Assembly (NCBI GenBank): GCA_017516065.1 | Contig: JAFWDQ010000015.1 | Location: 124,001-188,000 of the forward strand | Reading direction: 5' to 3' | Length of the DNA: 64,000 nt | DNA from: Oscillospiraceae bacterium | Lineage (GTDB): Bacteria > Bacillota > Clostridia > Oscillospirales > Oscillospiraceae | Shown: piece after piece, positions 17,893-26,484 of the stretch | Layout of the letters: each line of letters starts with the position of its first letter | Position numbering within the stretch: the first letter of the stretch is position 1 | Translations under genes and position numbers: made by a program | The notes under the pieces: generated by a model | The model's input: only the letters and a program-made list of their open reading frames with translations | Told to the model about the DNA's origin: nothing | Database searches by the model: none

Positions 17893-19254
17893 GTGGCGTT
17901 TGAGGGACTGACAGAAAAACTCAACGGCGTTTTCAAGCGTCTGCGGGGCAAGGGCCGCCTGTCGGAGAGCGACGTCAAGGAGGCCATGCGGGAGATCCGC
18001 CTTGCTCTGCTGGAGGCCGACGTCAGCTACAAGGTGGTCAAGGACTTCGTCAAGAAGGTCTCGGAGCGGGCCGTGGGCTCCGATGTGCTGGAGAGCCTGA
18101 CCCCGGCCCAGATGATCGTGAAGATCGTCAACGAGGAGCTCACCGCTCTCATGGGCGGGGAGAACCAGCGCCTGACACTGAGTTCCAACCCGCCCAGCGT
18201 CATCATGATGGTGGGCCTGCAGGGCTCCGGCAAGACCACCAACGCGGCCAAACTGGCGGCGCTGCTGAAGAAGCAGGGCCGGCGCCCGCTGCTGGCGGCC
18301 TGCGACATTTACCGTCCCGCCGCCATCAAGCAGCTGGAGGTCGTGGGCGAGCAGGTGGACGTGCCGGTATTTCAGATGGGTCAGGCAGACCCGGTGGACA
18401 TCGCCAAAGCCGCCGTATCCCATGCGAAAAAGCACGGCAACGACGTGGTGCTGCTGGATACCGCCGGCCGGCTCCACATCGACGAGGAGTTGATGGAGGA
18501 ACTGTCCCGGATCAAGGCCGCCGTGCCGCCGGATGAGATCCTTCTGGTGGTGGACGCCATGACCGGCCAGGACGCTGTCAACGCCGCCAAGACCTTTGAC
18601 GAGAACTTGGACATCGGCGGCGTGATCCTCACGAAGCTGGACGGCGACGCCAGAGGCGGCGCGGCCCTGTCCATCATGGCGGTGACGGGCAAGCCCGTGA
18701 AATTTGCCGGCGTGGGGGAGAAGCTGGACGCCCTGGAGCCCTTCCATCCCGACCGGATGGCCTCCCGGATCCTGGGTATGGGCGACGTGCTCTCCCTCAT
18801 CGAGAAGGCGGAGCAGGCCTTTGACGAGAAGAAGTCCAAGGAGATAGCGGAGCGTCTGCGGACCAACCGCTTCACCCTGTCTGATTTCTATGACCAGATG
18901 GTTCAGCTGCGGGGTATGGGGTCCCTGTCCGATCTGGCGGGGATGCTTCCCGGCGTCAGCAAGAAGGACCTCGGCAGCATGAATCTGGACGAGAAGCAGC
19001 TGCGGCGCATGGAGGCCATCATCCAGTCCATGACCCCGGAGGAACGGGAGGATCCGTCTCTGCTCAATTACTCCCGAAAGCGCCGCATCGCCGCCGGCAG
19101 CGGCACGGAGATCGTGGATATCAACCGGCTGCTGAAGCAGTTCGAGGGCACCAAGGCCATGGTGAAGCAGCTCTCCGGCGGCAGGATGCCCCGGTCCATG
19201 CAGCGGAAGCTCAAGGGCTTCGGCGGCGGCAAGTTCCCGGGCCTGGGCCTGTAA
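17893..19254 (+). CDS. ffh: signal recognition particle GTPase Ffh (SRP54)
   Basis: 453 residues. Order of domains: N domain (GLTEKLNGVFKRLRGKGRL), G domain with GLQGSGKTTNAAKLA (G1), DTAGRLHIDE (G3), TKLDGDARGG (G4) and the closing FAGVGEKLDALEPF, then the Met-rich M domain (YDQMVQLRGMG, SMTPEER, GGRMPRSMQRKLKG) that binds signal sequences and 4.5S RNA. Start is GTG 17893 with AAGGAG 8 nt upstream. It delivers ribosome-nascent chains to FtsY at the membrane; ftsY is not in the window. Confidence 0.97.
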   Translation: MAFEGLTEKLNGVFKRLRGKGRLSESDVKEAMREIRLALLEADVSYKVVKDFVKKVSERAVGSDVLESLTPAQMIVKIVNEELTALMGGENQRLTLSSNPPSVIMMVGLQGSGKTTNAAKLAALLKKQGRRPLLAACDIYRPAAIKQLEVVGEQVDVPVFQMGQADPVDIAKAAVSHAKKHGNDVVLLDTAGRLHIDEELMEELSRIKAAVPPDEILLVVDAMTGQDAVNAAKTFDENLDIGGVILTKLDGDARGGAALSIMAVTGKPVKFAGVGEKLDALEPFHPDRMASRILGMGDVLSLIEKAEQAFDEKKSKEIAERLRTNRFTLSDFYDQMVQLRGMGSLSDLAGMLPGVSKKDLGSMNLDEKQLRRMEAIIQSMTPEEREDPSLLNYSRKRRIAAGSGTEIVDINRLLKQFEGTKAMVKQLSGGRMPRSMQRKLKGFGGGKFPGLGL

Positions 19255-19345
19255 GATCAGGTGGAAAGCGCGTAAGCGGACGCAGGTCATGCCCCGGACG
19301 CTTCGACGCACCATATAGAAACAACACTTTTGGAGGTGAAGATAC

Positions 19346-19585
19346 ATGGTTAAGATCAGACTGCGCAGAATGGGCGCCAAGAAGGCTCCTTTCTATCGTA
19401 TCGTGGTCGCCGACTCCCGTTTCCCCCGCGACGGACGCTTCATCGAGGAGATCGGTACCTATGACCCGCGCAAGGAGCCGTCCGAGATCAAGGTGGACGG
19501 CGAGCGGGCCAAGGATTGGATCAAGAACGGCGCTCAGCCCACGGATACGGTGAAAACTCTGCTGAAAAAGGCAGGCGTTCTTTAA
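19346..19585 (+). CDS. rpsP: 30S ribosomal protein S16
   Basis: 79 residues matching bS16 over its full length: [25 protein letters not shown], then [14 protein letters not shown], and the C-terminal [20 protein letters not shown] block. A ribosome site GGAGGTGAA precedes ATG 19346. It lies 91 bp after ffh and 17 bp before khpA, the order usual in Firmicutes. Confidence 0.97.
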   Translation: MVKIRLRRMGAKKAPFYRIVVADSRFPRDGRFIEEIGTYDPRKEPSEIKVDGERAKDWIKNGAQPTDTVKTLLKKAGVL

Positions 19586-19602
19586 AGGAAGGCGGCTTTG
19601 AC

Positions 19603-19842
19603 ATGGCAGATTTAAAGGAATTGCTGACGTATATTGCCCAAAACCTGGTCACCAAGCCGGAAGCGGTCTCCGTGACCGAGACGGAGGGCCGGGACGGGCG
19701 CGTCCTTGAGCTGCGGGTGGCCCCCGAGGATATGGGCAAGGTCATCGGCCGCCAGGGTCGAAACGCCAAAGAGATCCGCACGGTGATCCGCTCCGTTGCC
19801 CAGCGGCAGAACGAGCATGTCTCCGTGGAGATCGTAGACTGA
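19603..19842 (+). CDS. khpA: KH-domain RNA-binding protein KhpA
   Basis: 79-residue single KH domain. The RNA-binding GxxG loop is in GKVIGRQGRNAKEIRTVI at about 48-65. The family (YlqC/KhpA) works with KhpB in RNA binding and affects cell elongation and division in streptococci. AAAGGAAGG precedes ATG 19603; the gene follows rpsP directly. Confidence 0.93.
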   Translation: MADLKELLTYIAQNLVTKPEAVSVTETEGRDGRVLELRVAPEDMGKVIGRQGRNAKEIRTVIRSVAQRQNEHVSVEIVD

Positions 19843-19850
19843 GACTGAGA

Positions 19851-19874
19851 CGGCGCAGGGGATCCCCTGCGCCG
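19851..19874. other. 24-bp perfect palindrome between khpA and rimM
   Basis: CGGCGCAGGGGA followed by its exact complement (centre GGATCC). It would form a 10-12 bp hairpin in RNA, but without a T tract, so it is more likely an RNA-processing or partial-termination structure than a strong terminator. The 147-bp gap holds no gene. Confidence 0.5.
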
Positions 19875-19989
19875 CTTCAGCATGGCGGCAAGATCCCGAG
19901 GAAGGACAAGCTGTCTCCAACGGGAACCCGGTACCCGCATGGGCGGGGGAGAGTACGTATCCTATGCTTTTGTCAGGGAGGAGAATTCT

Positions 19990-20493
19990 ATGCCGAAGCT
20001 GCTTGAGGCCGGCCGGATCGTGAACACCCACGGCGTTCGGGGAGAGGTCAAGATCGATCCCTGGTGCGACGGGCCGGAATTTCTCTGTGATTTCGACATT
20101 TTCTATATTGACGGCGCCCCGGTAAAGGTCCTGCAGGCCCGCCCTCACGGCGCCTGCGTGCTGGCGCGGCTGGAGGGCGTGACGGATCTGGACCAGGCCC
20201 TGGCCCTGAAAAACAAGGTGGTGCATATCGACCGGACCGGCATTGAACTGCCGGAGGGCCGGTATTTCATTGCCGACCTGCTGGGCCTCACCGTGCTGGA
20301 CGACGCCACCGGCGCCGAGGTGGGCAAGCTCACGGAGGTGCTGCCCCAGCCCGCCAGCGACGTATACGTGGTCGTGGGCGAAGGGAAAAAGTACATGATC
20401 CCCGCCGTACCGGCCTTCCTGGCGGCGGTGGAGCCGGAGAAGGGGACCATTCGGGTCCGGATGATGGAGGGACTGGCAGTCGATGAGAATTGA
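19990..20493 (+). CDS. rimM: 16S rRNA processing protein RimM
   Basis: 167 residues. The N-terminal RimM beta barrel begins LEAGRIVNTHGVRGEVKI; the PRC-barrel C-terminal domain has GRYFIADLLGLTVLD and ends in a typical YMIPAVPAFL ... V stretch. It assists maturation of the 30S head with S19. AGGGAGGAG lies just ahead of ATG 19990; longer upstream starts lack a site. Its end overlaps trmD by 11 bp. Confidence 0.95.
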   Translation: MPKLLEAGRIVNTHGVRGEVKIDPWCDGPEFLCDFDIFYIDGAPVKVLQARPHGACVLARLEGVTDLDQALALKNKVVHIDRTGIELPEGRYFIADLLGLTVLDDATGAEVGKLTEVLPQPASDVYVVVGEGKKYMIPAVPAFLAAVEPEKGTIRVRMMEGLAVDEN

Positions 20494-21235
20494 TATCATG
20501 ACCCTGTTCCCCGAAACTGTGGGGGACATGGTGTGGGACAGTATCCTGGGCCGCGCCCAGGAGCGGGGCTACATCCGCGTCGAGTGCCACCAGATCCGGG
20601 ACTATACCGTCAACAAGCAGAAGCAGGTGGACGACTATCCCTACGGCGGCGGCGGCGGCATGATCATGCAGGCCGATCCTCTGTACCGCTGCTGGGCGCA
20701 CATCTGTGAGGAGGCCGGCTGCCGGGTGCATACGATTTATATGTCCCCGGCGGGCAAGATCTTCACGCAGGAGGACGCGAAGCGCCTGAAGAACGACTAT
20801 GACCGGCTGATCCTTGTCTGCGGCCACTATGAGGGTGTGGACGAGCGGTTTATCGAGGAGTGCGTGGACGAGGAGCTGTCCATCGGCGACTTCGTTCTCA
20901 CCGGCGGCGAGATCCCGGCTCTGGCCGTGGCCGACGCCGTGTGCCGTCTGGTCCCCGGCGTTCTGGCGTCGGAGGAGAGCTTCACCAACGAGAGCCACTG
21001 GGACGGCCTTCTGGAGGGCCCGCAGTACTCCCGGCCGGAGCTCTGGCACGACCGGAAGGTGCCGGAGATCCTGCGCTCCGGCAACCACGCGGCCATCGCC
21101 GAGTGGCGGACACTTCAGTCTTACAGCCGCACCCGGGCCCGCCGGCCCGATCTGTGGGAGGCGTTCCTTGCGCGGGAACACGATAAAAACGAGGCAAAAC
21201 TGCTCCGAAAGCTTGACGGGCAGCCGGAAAAATAA
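20483..21235 (+). CDS. trmD: tRNA (guanine37-N1)-methyltransferase TrmD
   Basis: 250 residues of SPOUT (trefoil-knot) methyltransferase: MRIDIMTLFPETVGDM, YGGGGGMIMQADPL, the knot sequence LVCGHYEGVDERF and IGDFVLTGGEIPALAV, and NESHWDGLLEGPQYSRP. It methylates G37 of tRNAs reading CNN codons. The start ATG overlaps the rimM end. rplS, which normally follows trmD, is absent here: a terminator follows. Confidence 0.96.
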   Translation: MRIDIMTLFPETVGDMVWDSILGRAQERGYIRVECHQIRDYTVNKQKQVDDYPYGGGGGMIMQADPLYRCWAHICEEAGCRVHTIYMSPAGKIFTQEDAKRLKNDYDRLILVCGHYEGVDERFIEECVDEELSIGDFVLTGGEIPALAVADAVCRLVPGVLASEESFTNESHWDGLLEGPQYSRPELWHDRKVPEILRSGNHAAIAEWRTLQSYSRTRARRPDLWEAFLAREHDKNEAKLLRKLDGQPEK

Positions 21236-21290
21236 GATACAAATAATTACAATTTTCAGACCCCCTCTGTGGTTTTTCAAAAAATAATTG

Positions 21291-21330
21291 GGCGGTTAAC
21301 CCCACATCTTGGGGTAAACCGCCTTTTTTT
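21291..21330 (+). terminator. terminator after trmD
   Basis: 13-bp stem with one mismatch (21291-21303 with 21311-21323), loop ACATCTT, followed by seven T residues. Confidence 0.88.
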
Positions 21331-21357
21331 CGGGTTTTACGCTCCACCTGGTGGGAC

Positions 21358-21387
21358 TTGACAAGGCAACAGAGAAAATGGTATAGT
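21358..21387 (+). promoter_or_regulatory. sigma-A-type promoter for the 3D-domain gene
   Basis: TTGACA (21358-21363), 18-nt spacer, TATAGT (21382-21387). Transcription would start just before a tandem 22-bp repeat. Confidence 0.65.
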
Positions 21388-21402
21388 CAAGTAGATACAA
21401 AA

Positions 21403-21446
21403 AATAACAAACTGTCAACCAAACAATAACAAACTGTCAACCGAAC
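21403..21446 (+). repeat. two tandem 22-bp repeats in the leader
   Basis: Units 21403-21424 and 21425-21446 both begin AATAACAAACTGTCAACC and differ at one base (A/G at unit position 19). They lie between the promoter and the ribosome site AAGGAGAG. Confidence 0.8.
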
Positions 21447-21467
21447 GGGAACAACAAGGAGAGCATT

Positions 21468-22526
21468 ATGGAACGGACAAAAGAGACCACAAAACGGAAC
21501 AGCCCGCTGCTGCGGGCAGTCATCTGTGCGGTCCTGGCTGTACTGATTTTGTTCTCCGCAGCGTTCTTTGCCAGAGGCGCGGACGGCCTCGACAGTATGG
21601 ACCTTCCTACTGTGGCAGAATATAACGCCGACCTCACCGACCAGCTGGAGGCTGCCGGTGTAGAGTTGGGCCTGGAGGACTACATCTCCGTGGGGCCCGA
21701 GGGCGGCGTACTTGAGCTGTGGATCGCACGTCGGAATACCGTTGACGTGACGGTGGACGGCGTTGAGATGAAGATGCTCTCCAACGGTGAGCATCTGGGG
21801 ACACTGCTGGAGATTGCCGGCGTGACGGTGGGACCCGAGGACCTGCTGATCATCGGCCGTGGAGACGGTGATACGACCTTCCGGCTGACCGTGGTGCGCT
21901 GCACCTCCTGGGATGAGTACCGGGATGTTACCATTCCCCGGCCCGTATCCCAGGTGACGGACGATACGCTTTTCGAGGGCTATACCCGCACGCTGCAGAT
22001 GGGGTATGACGGTCTGCAGCGGGACACCTATCGCGTATACCAGCTCAACGGGAACTATACCTACGAGGTGCTGACGGACTCCCGGCGGGTAACGGAGCCT
22101 CAGGAGCAGATCGTTGCGGTGGGCACTCTGCCTGCGCCGGAGCTTCACTGGCTCAGCGTCAGCAATGACCGCATCGTCTCTCAGGACGGCAATACCATCA
22201 CCATGACCTCCGGCGAGACGTACCACTACTCCAAGGTGATCAACGTGCTGGCCACCGCTTATACCACCGAGGGCATGAAGTGGAACATCACCTCCACCGG
22301 CACCACCGCCCGTGTGGGCGCCATCGCCGTGGATCCCCGGGTCATCCCCTATAACAGCAGGATGTATATCGTCACTGATGACGGTTCGATCATCTACGGC
22401 ATCGCCACCGCGGAGGACTGCGGCGGCCTGATCAAGGGCAACCGCGTCGATCTGTTCTTCAACACCCGTTATGAGTGCATCCAGTTCGGCGCGCGCAACT
22501 GCACGATCTATATTCTGGACGACTGA
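21468..22526 (+). CDS. exported 3D-domain protein (YabE/YuiC-like)
   Basis: 352 residues. One N-terminal membrane anchor or signal (AVICAVLAVLILFSAAFFA, about 16-34) leads into an extracellular part with a DUF348-like ubiquitin-fold (DVTVDGVEMKMLSNGEHLGTLLEIAGV), a middle beta-rich region resembling G5, and a C-terminal 3D domain whose three aspartates are in GAIAVDPRVIPYNSRMYI, TAEDCGG and NRVDLFF. Such domains are double-psi barrels found in peptidoglycan-active resuscitation/YabE-type proteins, so a lytic-transglycosylase role at the wall is likely. Strong promoter and a repeated leader suggest regulated expression. Confidence 0.85.
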   Translation: MERTKETTKRNSPLLRAVICAVLAVLILFSAAFFARGADGLDSMDLPTVAEYNADLTDQLEAAGVELGLEDYISVGPEGGVLELWIARRNTVDVTVDGVEMKMLSNGEHLGTLLEIAGVTVGPEDLLIIGRGDGDTTFRLTVVRCTSWDEYRDVTIPRPVSQVTDDTLFEGYTRTLQMGYDGLQRDTYRVYQLNGNYTYEVLTDSRRVTEPQEQIVAVGTLPAPELHWLSVSNDRIVSQDGNTITMTSGETYHYSKVINVLATAYTTEGMKWNITSTGTTARVGAIAVDPRVIPYNSRMYIVTDDGSIIYGIATAEDCGGLIKGNRVDLFFNTRYECIQFGARNCTIYILDD

Positions 22527-22580
22527 TCCGGCGTCGGCTGGCGGCCGGAAACGGAGACAAAACTCACACAACGTAATTAA

Positions 22581-22620
22581 GGGCGGGCCCACGGCGACGG
22601 TCGGGGCCCGCCCTCAGTCT
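22581..22620 (+). terminator. hairpin terminator after the 3D-domain gene
   Basis: 10-bp GC stem (22581-22590 with 22604-22613) 54 bp after the stop; the downstream T content is low, so efficiency is uncertain. Confidence 0.6.
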
Positions 22621-22658
22621 GTATAAAGGGCTTAGGAGGCCGTGCCGTTTTTATCCGG

Positions 22659-22687
22659 TTGCAATCCGGCGGCGGCTGTGATATGCT
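22659..22687 (+). promoter_or_regulatory. promoter for the SLH protein gene
   Basis: TTGCAA (22659-22664), 17-nt spacer, TATGCT (22682-22687), 42 bp ahead of the start codon. Confidence 0.6.
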
Positions 22688-22729
22688 GTCCCTGTCACCT
22701 ATCCACCCGGAACGGAGAAAGGAGCTGTC

Positions 22730-25000
22730 ATGAGACATAAGAGAATCTGCCGTATATTGCCTCTGCTGCTCATCCTCAGCATACTCCTGGCGGGCACGGC
22801 CTCGGCGTCGGTGCTCGGCACCGCCATCGACGGCACGGAGCAGGATGTCCTGCGCACGGTACAGCTGGCCCGGGGAGTCTACTGGACCGGGTCTGACTAC
22901 CGCAGCGAGAATTATATCGAGTATACGCCCAACGAGTCCGTAGTGCCCATGGTGGTCTACGGCTCCAAGGTGTGCAATTACGGCCGGTTCGGCACCATGA
23001 CGGCGCCGTTGGAGCAGCAGGGCTACCATGTCATCGCCGGGGTCAACGGGGACTATTACAACACCTCGGACTATCAGCCTCTGGGCATCGTCGTGTCCGA
23101 CGGCATCCTCCGCTCCTCCGACGGCGGGAACTGGGCCGTGGGCTTCTATGACGACGGCAAAGCCGTCATCGGCAGACCCTCTCTGTACATCTCCGTAGAG
23201 ACGCCGGGGACCGCCTTTTACGGCGTAACGCTCAACAAGACCCGGACGGTGAACACCCTGGCGCTGTTCACCTCGGATTTTTCCTCCACCACGAAGAACG
23301 TCCGGCCGGGCTATGACGTGATCCTGATCCCGCAGGATGAGGCGTATTTCACCACGAACTGCACCCGCACCTTTACGGTCGGCTGGGTGGAGGAGGCCGG
23401 CGGCGCCCGCAGTCTGGAGGCGGGTCAGGTGATCATGAGCATCAACGCCGCCTCGGATGAAGCCATGGTTGCGGCGGTGCAGGCCCTGCAGCCCGGCGAC
23501 GAGGTGACGATTAACATCCAATGCGCCCCCGGCTGGGAGGACGTGCAGTATGCCGCCGGATCCCTGTACAAGCTGGTGACCGACGGCGTGGTGGAGTCCG
23601 GCCTGGACGGCACCGCCGCGCCCCGCACCGCGGTGGGCCTCAAGCCGGACGGCACGCTGGTCCTCTACACTATTGACGGCCGCCAGACGGGCCTGAGCGT
23701 CGGCGCCTCCATGACCCAGGTGGCCCAGCGCCTGACGGAGCTGGGCTGCACCGAGGCCACGGTGATGGACGGCGGCGGCAGCACCTCCATCAATGTGGTC
23801 CTGCCCGGCGACACCGCGGCTTCCCAGATCAACAGTCCCTCCGACGGCTCCCAGCGTGCCGTGACGGAGTATATCGTCCTTGCCACGAAGGAGCGGGCCA
23901 CCGGTCAGGCGGAGCGCCTGGCCCTGTATCCCCGGAGCCTGCATCTTCTGGCCGGCGCGTCCCAGGTGCTGACGGTGAAGGCGGTGGATGAGAACGGCTA
24001 TCCCGCCCAGATCGCGTCCCTGCCCCAGTATTCCGTGTCCGAGGGCGTAGGCACGGCCAGCGCAGGCGAGTTCCACGCAATTGCCGCCGGCACCGGCACC
24101 GTCACCGTCATAGCCGACGGGGTGGAGTCGGATTCCGTTCCCGTGACGGTGGTGGAGACCCCGGATCAGATCCAGATCCGAAACCGGGGCATCGCCTTTA
24201 CGAGACTGGTCCTTGAGGTGGGACAGAGAGTGGACCTGTCCGCCACGGCGATGTTCAATCATCTGAACCTGACCTGCCAGGACACCTGCTACACCTGGAC
24301 GGCCACCGGCGGCGTGGGCACCATCACGCCGGAGGGCGTCTTCACCGCCGCGGACAAAAAGGCCAGCGGGACGATCAGCGCCTCCGCCGGCGGCCGGACG
24401 GCCACGGTGACGGTGGAGATCATCTATCCCGAGGGCTACTGGGACAACCCCTTCACCGACGTGAAGGAGGGCGACTGGTTCTACGAAAGCGTGCAGTATG
24501 TCTGCATGGAAAACCTCTTCAAGGGCATGACGGAGACCACCTTCGCACCCAACACGCCCCTGAGCCGGGCCATGGTGGCCACGCTGCTCTACCGGATGGC
24601 AGGGGAGCCCGACACCGCCGGACTGGCCAACTCCTTCAAGGACGTTGCCGCTGACGCATGGTATGCCCGGGCGGTGACCTGGGCGGAGGACGTGGGCGTT
24701 GTCACCGGTGTTGCCCCCGGCGCGTTCTCCCCGGACACCTCCGTGACCCGGGAACAGCTGGTGACCATGCTGGACCGCTACCGGGAGGCCATGGGCGGCC
24801 GGCCCTCCGAGCTGGATCCCGCCGTCTATGCCCGGCAGTTCACGGACTGGAATAAGGTCTCCGACTGGGCCGAGTCCTCCATGGCGTGGGCCGTGGATGC
24901 GGGGATCATTCAGGGAGATGAGAACGGCGCCGTCCTGCCCGGCGGCTCCGCCACCCGTGCCCAGGCCGCGGCCATCCTTCAGCGGTATCTGGACCTGTAA
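22730..25000 (+). CDS. secreted phosphodiester glycosidase (NAGPA-like) with SLH domains
   Basis: 756 residues. A Sec signal peptide (LPLLLILSILLAGTASASV, cleavage near residue 26) is followed by a phosphodiester-glycosidase/DUF2233 domain (VIAGVNGDYYNTSDYQPLG, AAPRTAVGLKPDGTLVLYTIDG, ATVMDGGGSTSINV), two Ig-like/BIG-type segments (about 390-560), and three C-terminal SLH repeats (NPFTDVKEGDWFYESV, NSFKDVAADAWYARAV, RQFTDWNKVSDWAESS). SLH repeats anchor proteins to pyruvylated wall polymer, so it sits on the cell surface. The catalytic domain in relatives uncovers GlcNAc-phosphodiesters or trims wall glycans. ATG 22730 follows AAAGGAG. Confidence 0.88.
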   Translation: MRHKRICRILPLLLILSILLAGTASASVLGTAIDGTEQDVLRTVQLARGVYWTGSDYRSENYIEYTPNESVVPMVVYGSKVCNYGRFGTMTAPLEQQGYHVIAGVNGDYYNTSDYQPLGIVVSDGILRSSDGGNWAVGFYDDGKAVIGRPSLYISVETPGTAFYGVTLNKTRTVNTLALFTSDFSSTTKNVRPGYDVILIPQDEAYFTTNCTRTFTVGWVEEAGGARSLEAGQVIMSINAASDEAMVAAVQALQPGDEVTINIQCAPGWEDVQYAAGSLYKLVTDGVVESGLDGTAAPRTAVGLKPDGTLVLYTIDGRQTGLSVGASMTQVAQRLTELGCTEATVMDGGGSTSINVVLPGDTAASQINSPSDGSQRAVTEYIVLATKERATGQAERLALYPRSLHLLAGASQVLTVKAVDENGYPAQIASLPQYSVSEGVGTASAGEFHAIAAGTGTVTVIADGVESDSVPVTVVETPDQIQIRNRGIAFTRLVLEVGQRVDLSATAMFNHLNLTCQDTCYTWTATGGVGTITPEGVFTAADKKASGTISASAGGRTATVTVEIIYPEGYWDNPFTDVKEGDWFYESVQYVCMENLFKGMTETTFAPNTPLSRAMVATLLYRMAGEPDTAGLANSFKDVAADAWYARAVTWAEDVGVVTGVAPGAFSPDTSVTREQLVTMLDRYREAMGGRPSELDPAVYARQFTDWNKVSDWAESSMAWAVDAGIIQGDENGAVLPGGSATRAQAAAILQRYLDL

Positions 25001-25004
25001 CAAA

Positions 25005-25049
25005 AATTATGTAAACAAAAAAGGACGCGCTGCACAGCGCGTCCTTTTG
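25005..25049. repeat. terminator repeat, left copy flanking the phage remnant
   Basis: AATTATGTAAAC, an A run, then a hairpin (GGACGCGCTG/CAGCGCGTCC) and TTTTG. A second copy at 27149-27192 has the same frame sequence but a different loop and inner stem (GCGCC/GGCGC). It serves as terminator of the SLH gene, whose stop is at 25000. Together the copies bracket phage-derived genes like attachment-site duplications. Confidence 0.7.
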
Positions 25050-25063
25050 CTTTTTGGAGGCGA

Positions 25064-26038
25064 TACCCTGCCGGCACGCATCCGAAATATCCGAGCCTGG
25101 AGGAGGGCACCGGCTACGGCACCGGCGCCGGCCTGGGCGGCTGGAATTGCCGGCACAGTTTCCATCCGTGGTTCGAGGGCAGCCCCAGGACCTGGACGGA
25201 CGAGCAGCTGGAGGCGCTGAAGGACAAGACGGTCACGTATAACGGCGAGAAGCTGACGGAGTACGAGGCCAGCCAGAAGCAGCGGTACATCGAGCAGCAG
25301 ATCCGGAAGTGGAAACGGGAGGCCGAGGCGCTGGAGGCCGCCGGGCTGGATCCGGGCGAGGCCAAAGCAAAGGTCCGGCACTGGCAGGCCACCATGCGGG
25401 ACTTCACCCAGCAGACCGGGCTGAAGCGGCAGTACGATCGGGAACAAGTGGCGACGGTCCAAGGGTTGAATTCTTCGCCAGCAAGTGGTACAATTAAATC
25501 GTTAGATATCGATGATTTTGACGTACTTGCCGAAGCACATGGCATTTATCCAGAAGTGTCGCGTATAATAACCAGCACGATCCGGGAATATGAGCGTCAG
25601 GGCGGTGTGTTTTTTGCGGACGTAAAATACGGGGAATTCTATGATCATCGAACAGGGAAACCAGCACTACTTCAAACTTCATTCAATAAATACGGGCAAG
25701 TTATTTTGAATGTAAATAGTAAACTTCTCGGTGGGCATTCTATTGAAGAAATAGATGGTCGAATAGCTGCTACAAAGTCGAATCTTCCTCAAAGCCTTAG
25801 AGAAGCAACAATCCATGAATGCGGTCATGCCAAAGCATATTATGGGAAAACCGAAAAAGAGATTGAGACTATGAACACGAAACTTGCTGCAAATGGGGTA
25901 CCAGGTATCAGTTCTATAGCAGAAGAAGATGGTGCCGAGTGTATTGCAGAGGTTGAGGTGTTACTTTCCCGTGGCGAAGAAGTTCCTGTGGAAGCCATGG
26001 AGCTATATGAAAAATACACGAGAGGAGTGGGAAAATGA
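25064..26038 (+). pseudogene. 5'-truncated phage minor capsid protein 2 fused to a C-terminal HExxH (zincin-like) domain
   Basis: Phage homology begins within 25 bp of the left repeat: GTHPKYPSLEEGTGYGTG, then GLGGWNCRHSFHPW and a long charged helix, as in the C-terminal half of phage minor capsid protein 2. The N-terminal several hundred residues are missing and the frame runs back without a start into the repeat, so the capsid part is a remnant; the first ATG is 25394, without a good ribosome site. From about 25490 the DNA becomes markedly AT-richer and encodes a different domain ending in TIHECGHAKAYY (His at 25814) and EEDGAECIAEVEVLL, a zincin-type arrangement. Capsid morphogenesis proteins often carry variable C-terminal toxin-like domains; that role here is inference. 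Confidence 0.7.
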
Positions 26039-26211
26039 TTATCCTTGACTACCCGTGTGACAACTGTAAGCATCAAAGAGAAAACATTGACGGCTGGAAA
26101 TGCGCATGTGATGCATTTCCAGAGGGAATTCCAGGTCGCTTTTTTCGAGATGTCGATCCATCAAAGTTGCCAGAGTGCAATAATGGCATAAAGTTTGAAC
26201 CGAAAGATTAA
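26035..26211 (+). CDS. 58-residue Cys-rich small protein overlapping the zincin domain gene
   Basis: ATG 26035 overlaps the upstream stop (ATGA), so translation would be coupled. The protein has CDNCKHQ, CACDAFPEGIPGRFF and a final PECNNGIKFEP: two Cys pairs plus a conserved-looking A-F-P-x-G-I-P segment, typical of a small putative metal-binding protein family seen in phage and accessory regions. Composition is AT-rich like the zincin part and unlike the surrounding genome. Its position directly after a toxin-like domain makes an immunity or companion role plausible but unproven. Confidence 0.65.
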   Translation: MIILDYPCDNCKHQRENIDGWKCACDAFPEGIPGRFFRDVDPSKLPECNNGIKFEPKD

Positions 26212-26215
26212 AATG

Positions 26216-26247
26216 AAAACCGCACCGGTTGACGAGTGCGGTTTTCT
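26216..26247 (+). terminator. terminator after the small Cys-rich gene
   Basis: 10-bp stem AAAACCGCAC (26216-26225) with GTGCGGTTTT (26236-26245), T-rich 3' side. Confidence 0.75.
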
Positions 26248-26268
26248 TATGCCCGAAAGGAGGCAGCG

Positions 26269-26466
26269 ATGATGACAATCACAGTATGCGGAACACCTGA
26301 GCGGATCTCAGCACTGATCCGGAACATGCAGGAGGACCACGTGGAAGCGCCTGACGCGGAGCCGCTGGAGCTGCGGGCGTATCTGGTGGACCACTCAGAG
26401 CTGACCGGGGTGCTGTATAACGACGCGCTGCGGGTGCTCATGAGGCGGAAGACGCCGCCCGTGTGA
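26269..26466 (+). CDS. small phage-type hypothetical protein
   Basis: 65 residues (MMTITVCGTPERISALIRNM ...). AAGGAGG at 26257-26263 precedes two adjacent ATG codons (26269 and 26272); either may start. No recognised domain; a central acidic stretch and a basic C-terminus. It lies between phage capsid-related fragments and keeps high GC like them. Function unknown. Confidence 0.55.
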   Translation: MMTITVCGTPERISALIRNMQEDHVEAPDAEPLELRAYLVDHSELTGVLYNDALRVLMRRKTPPV

Positions 26467-26484
26467 CCGGGCGGCGCGGCAAAG

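Noticed and set aside
21403..21446. CRISPR-like repeat
   Set aside because: Only two directly adjacent units with no spacers and no cas genes; it is a tandem duplication.
22577..25003. 808-codon open frame on the minus strand
   Set aside because: Antisense to the SLH phosphodiester glycosidase, low-complexity composition, no domain.
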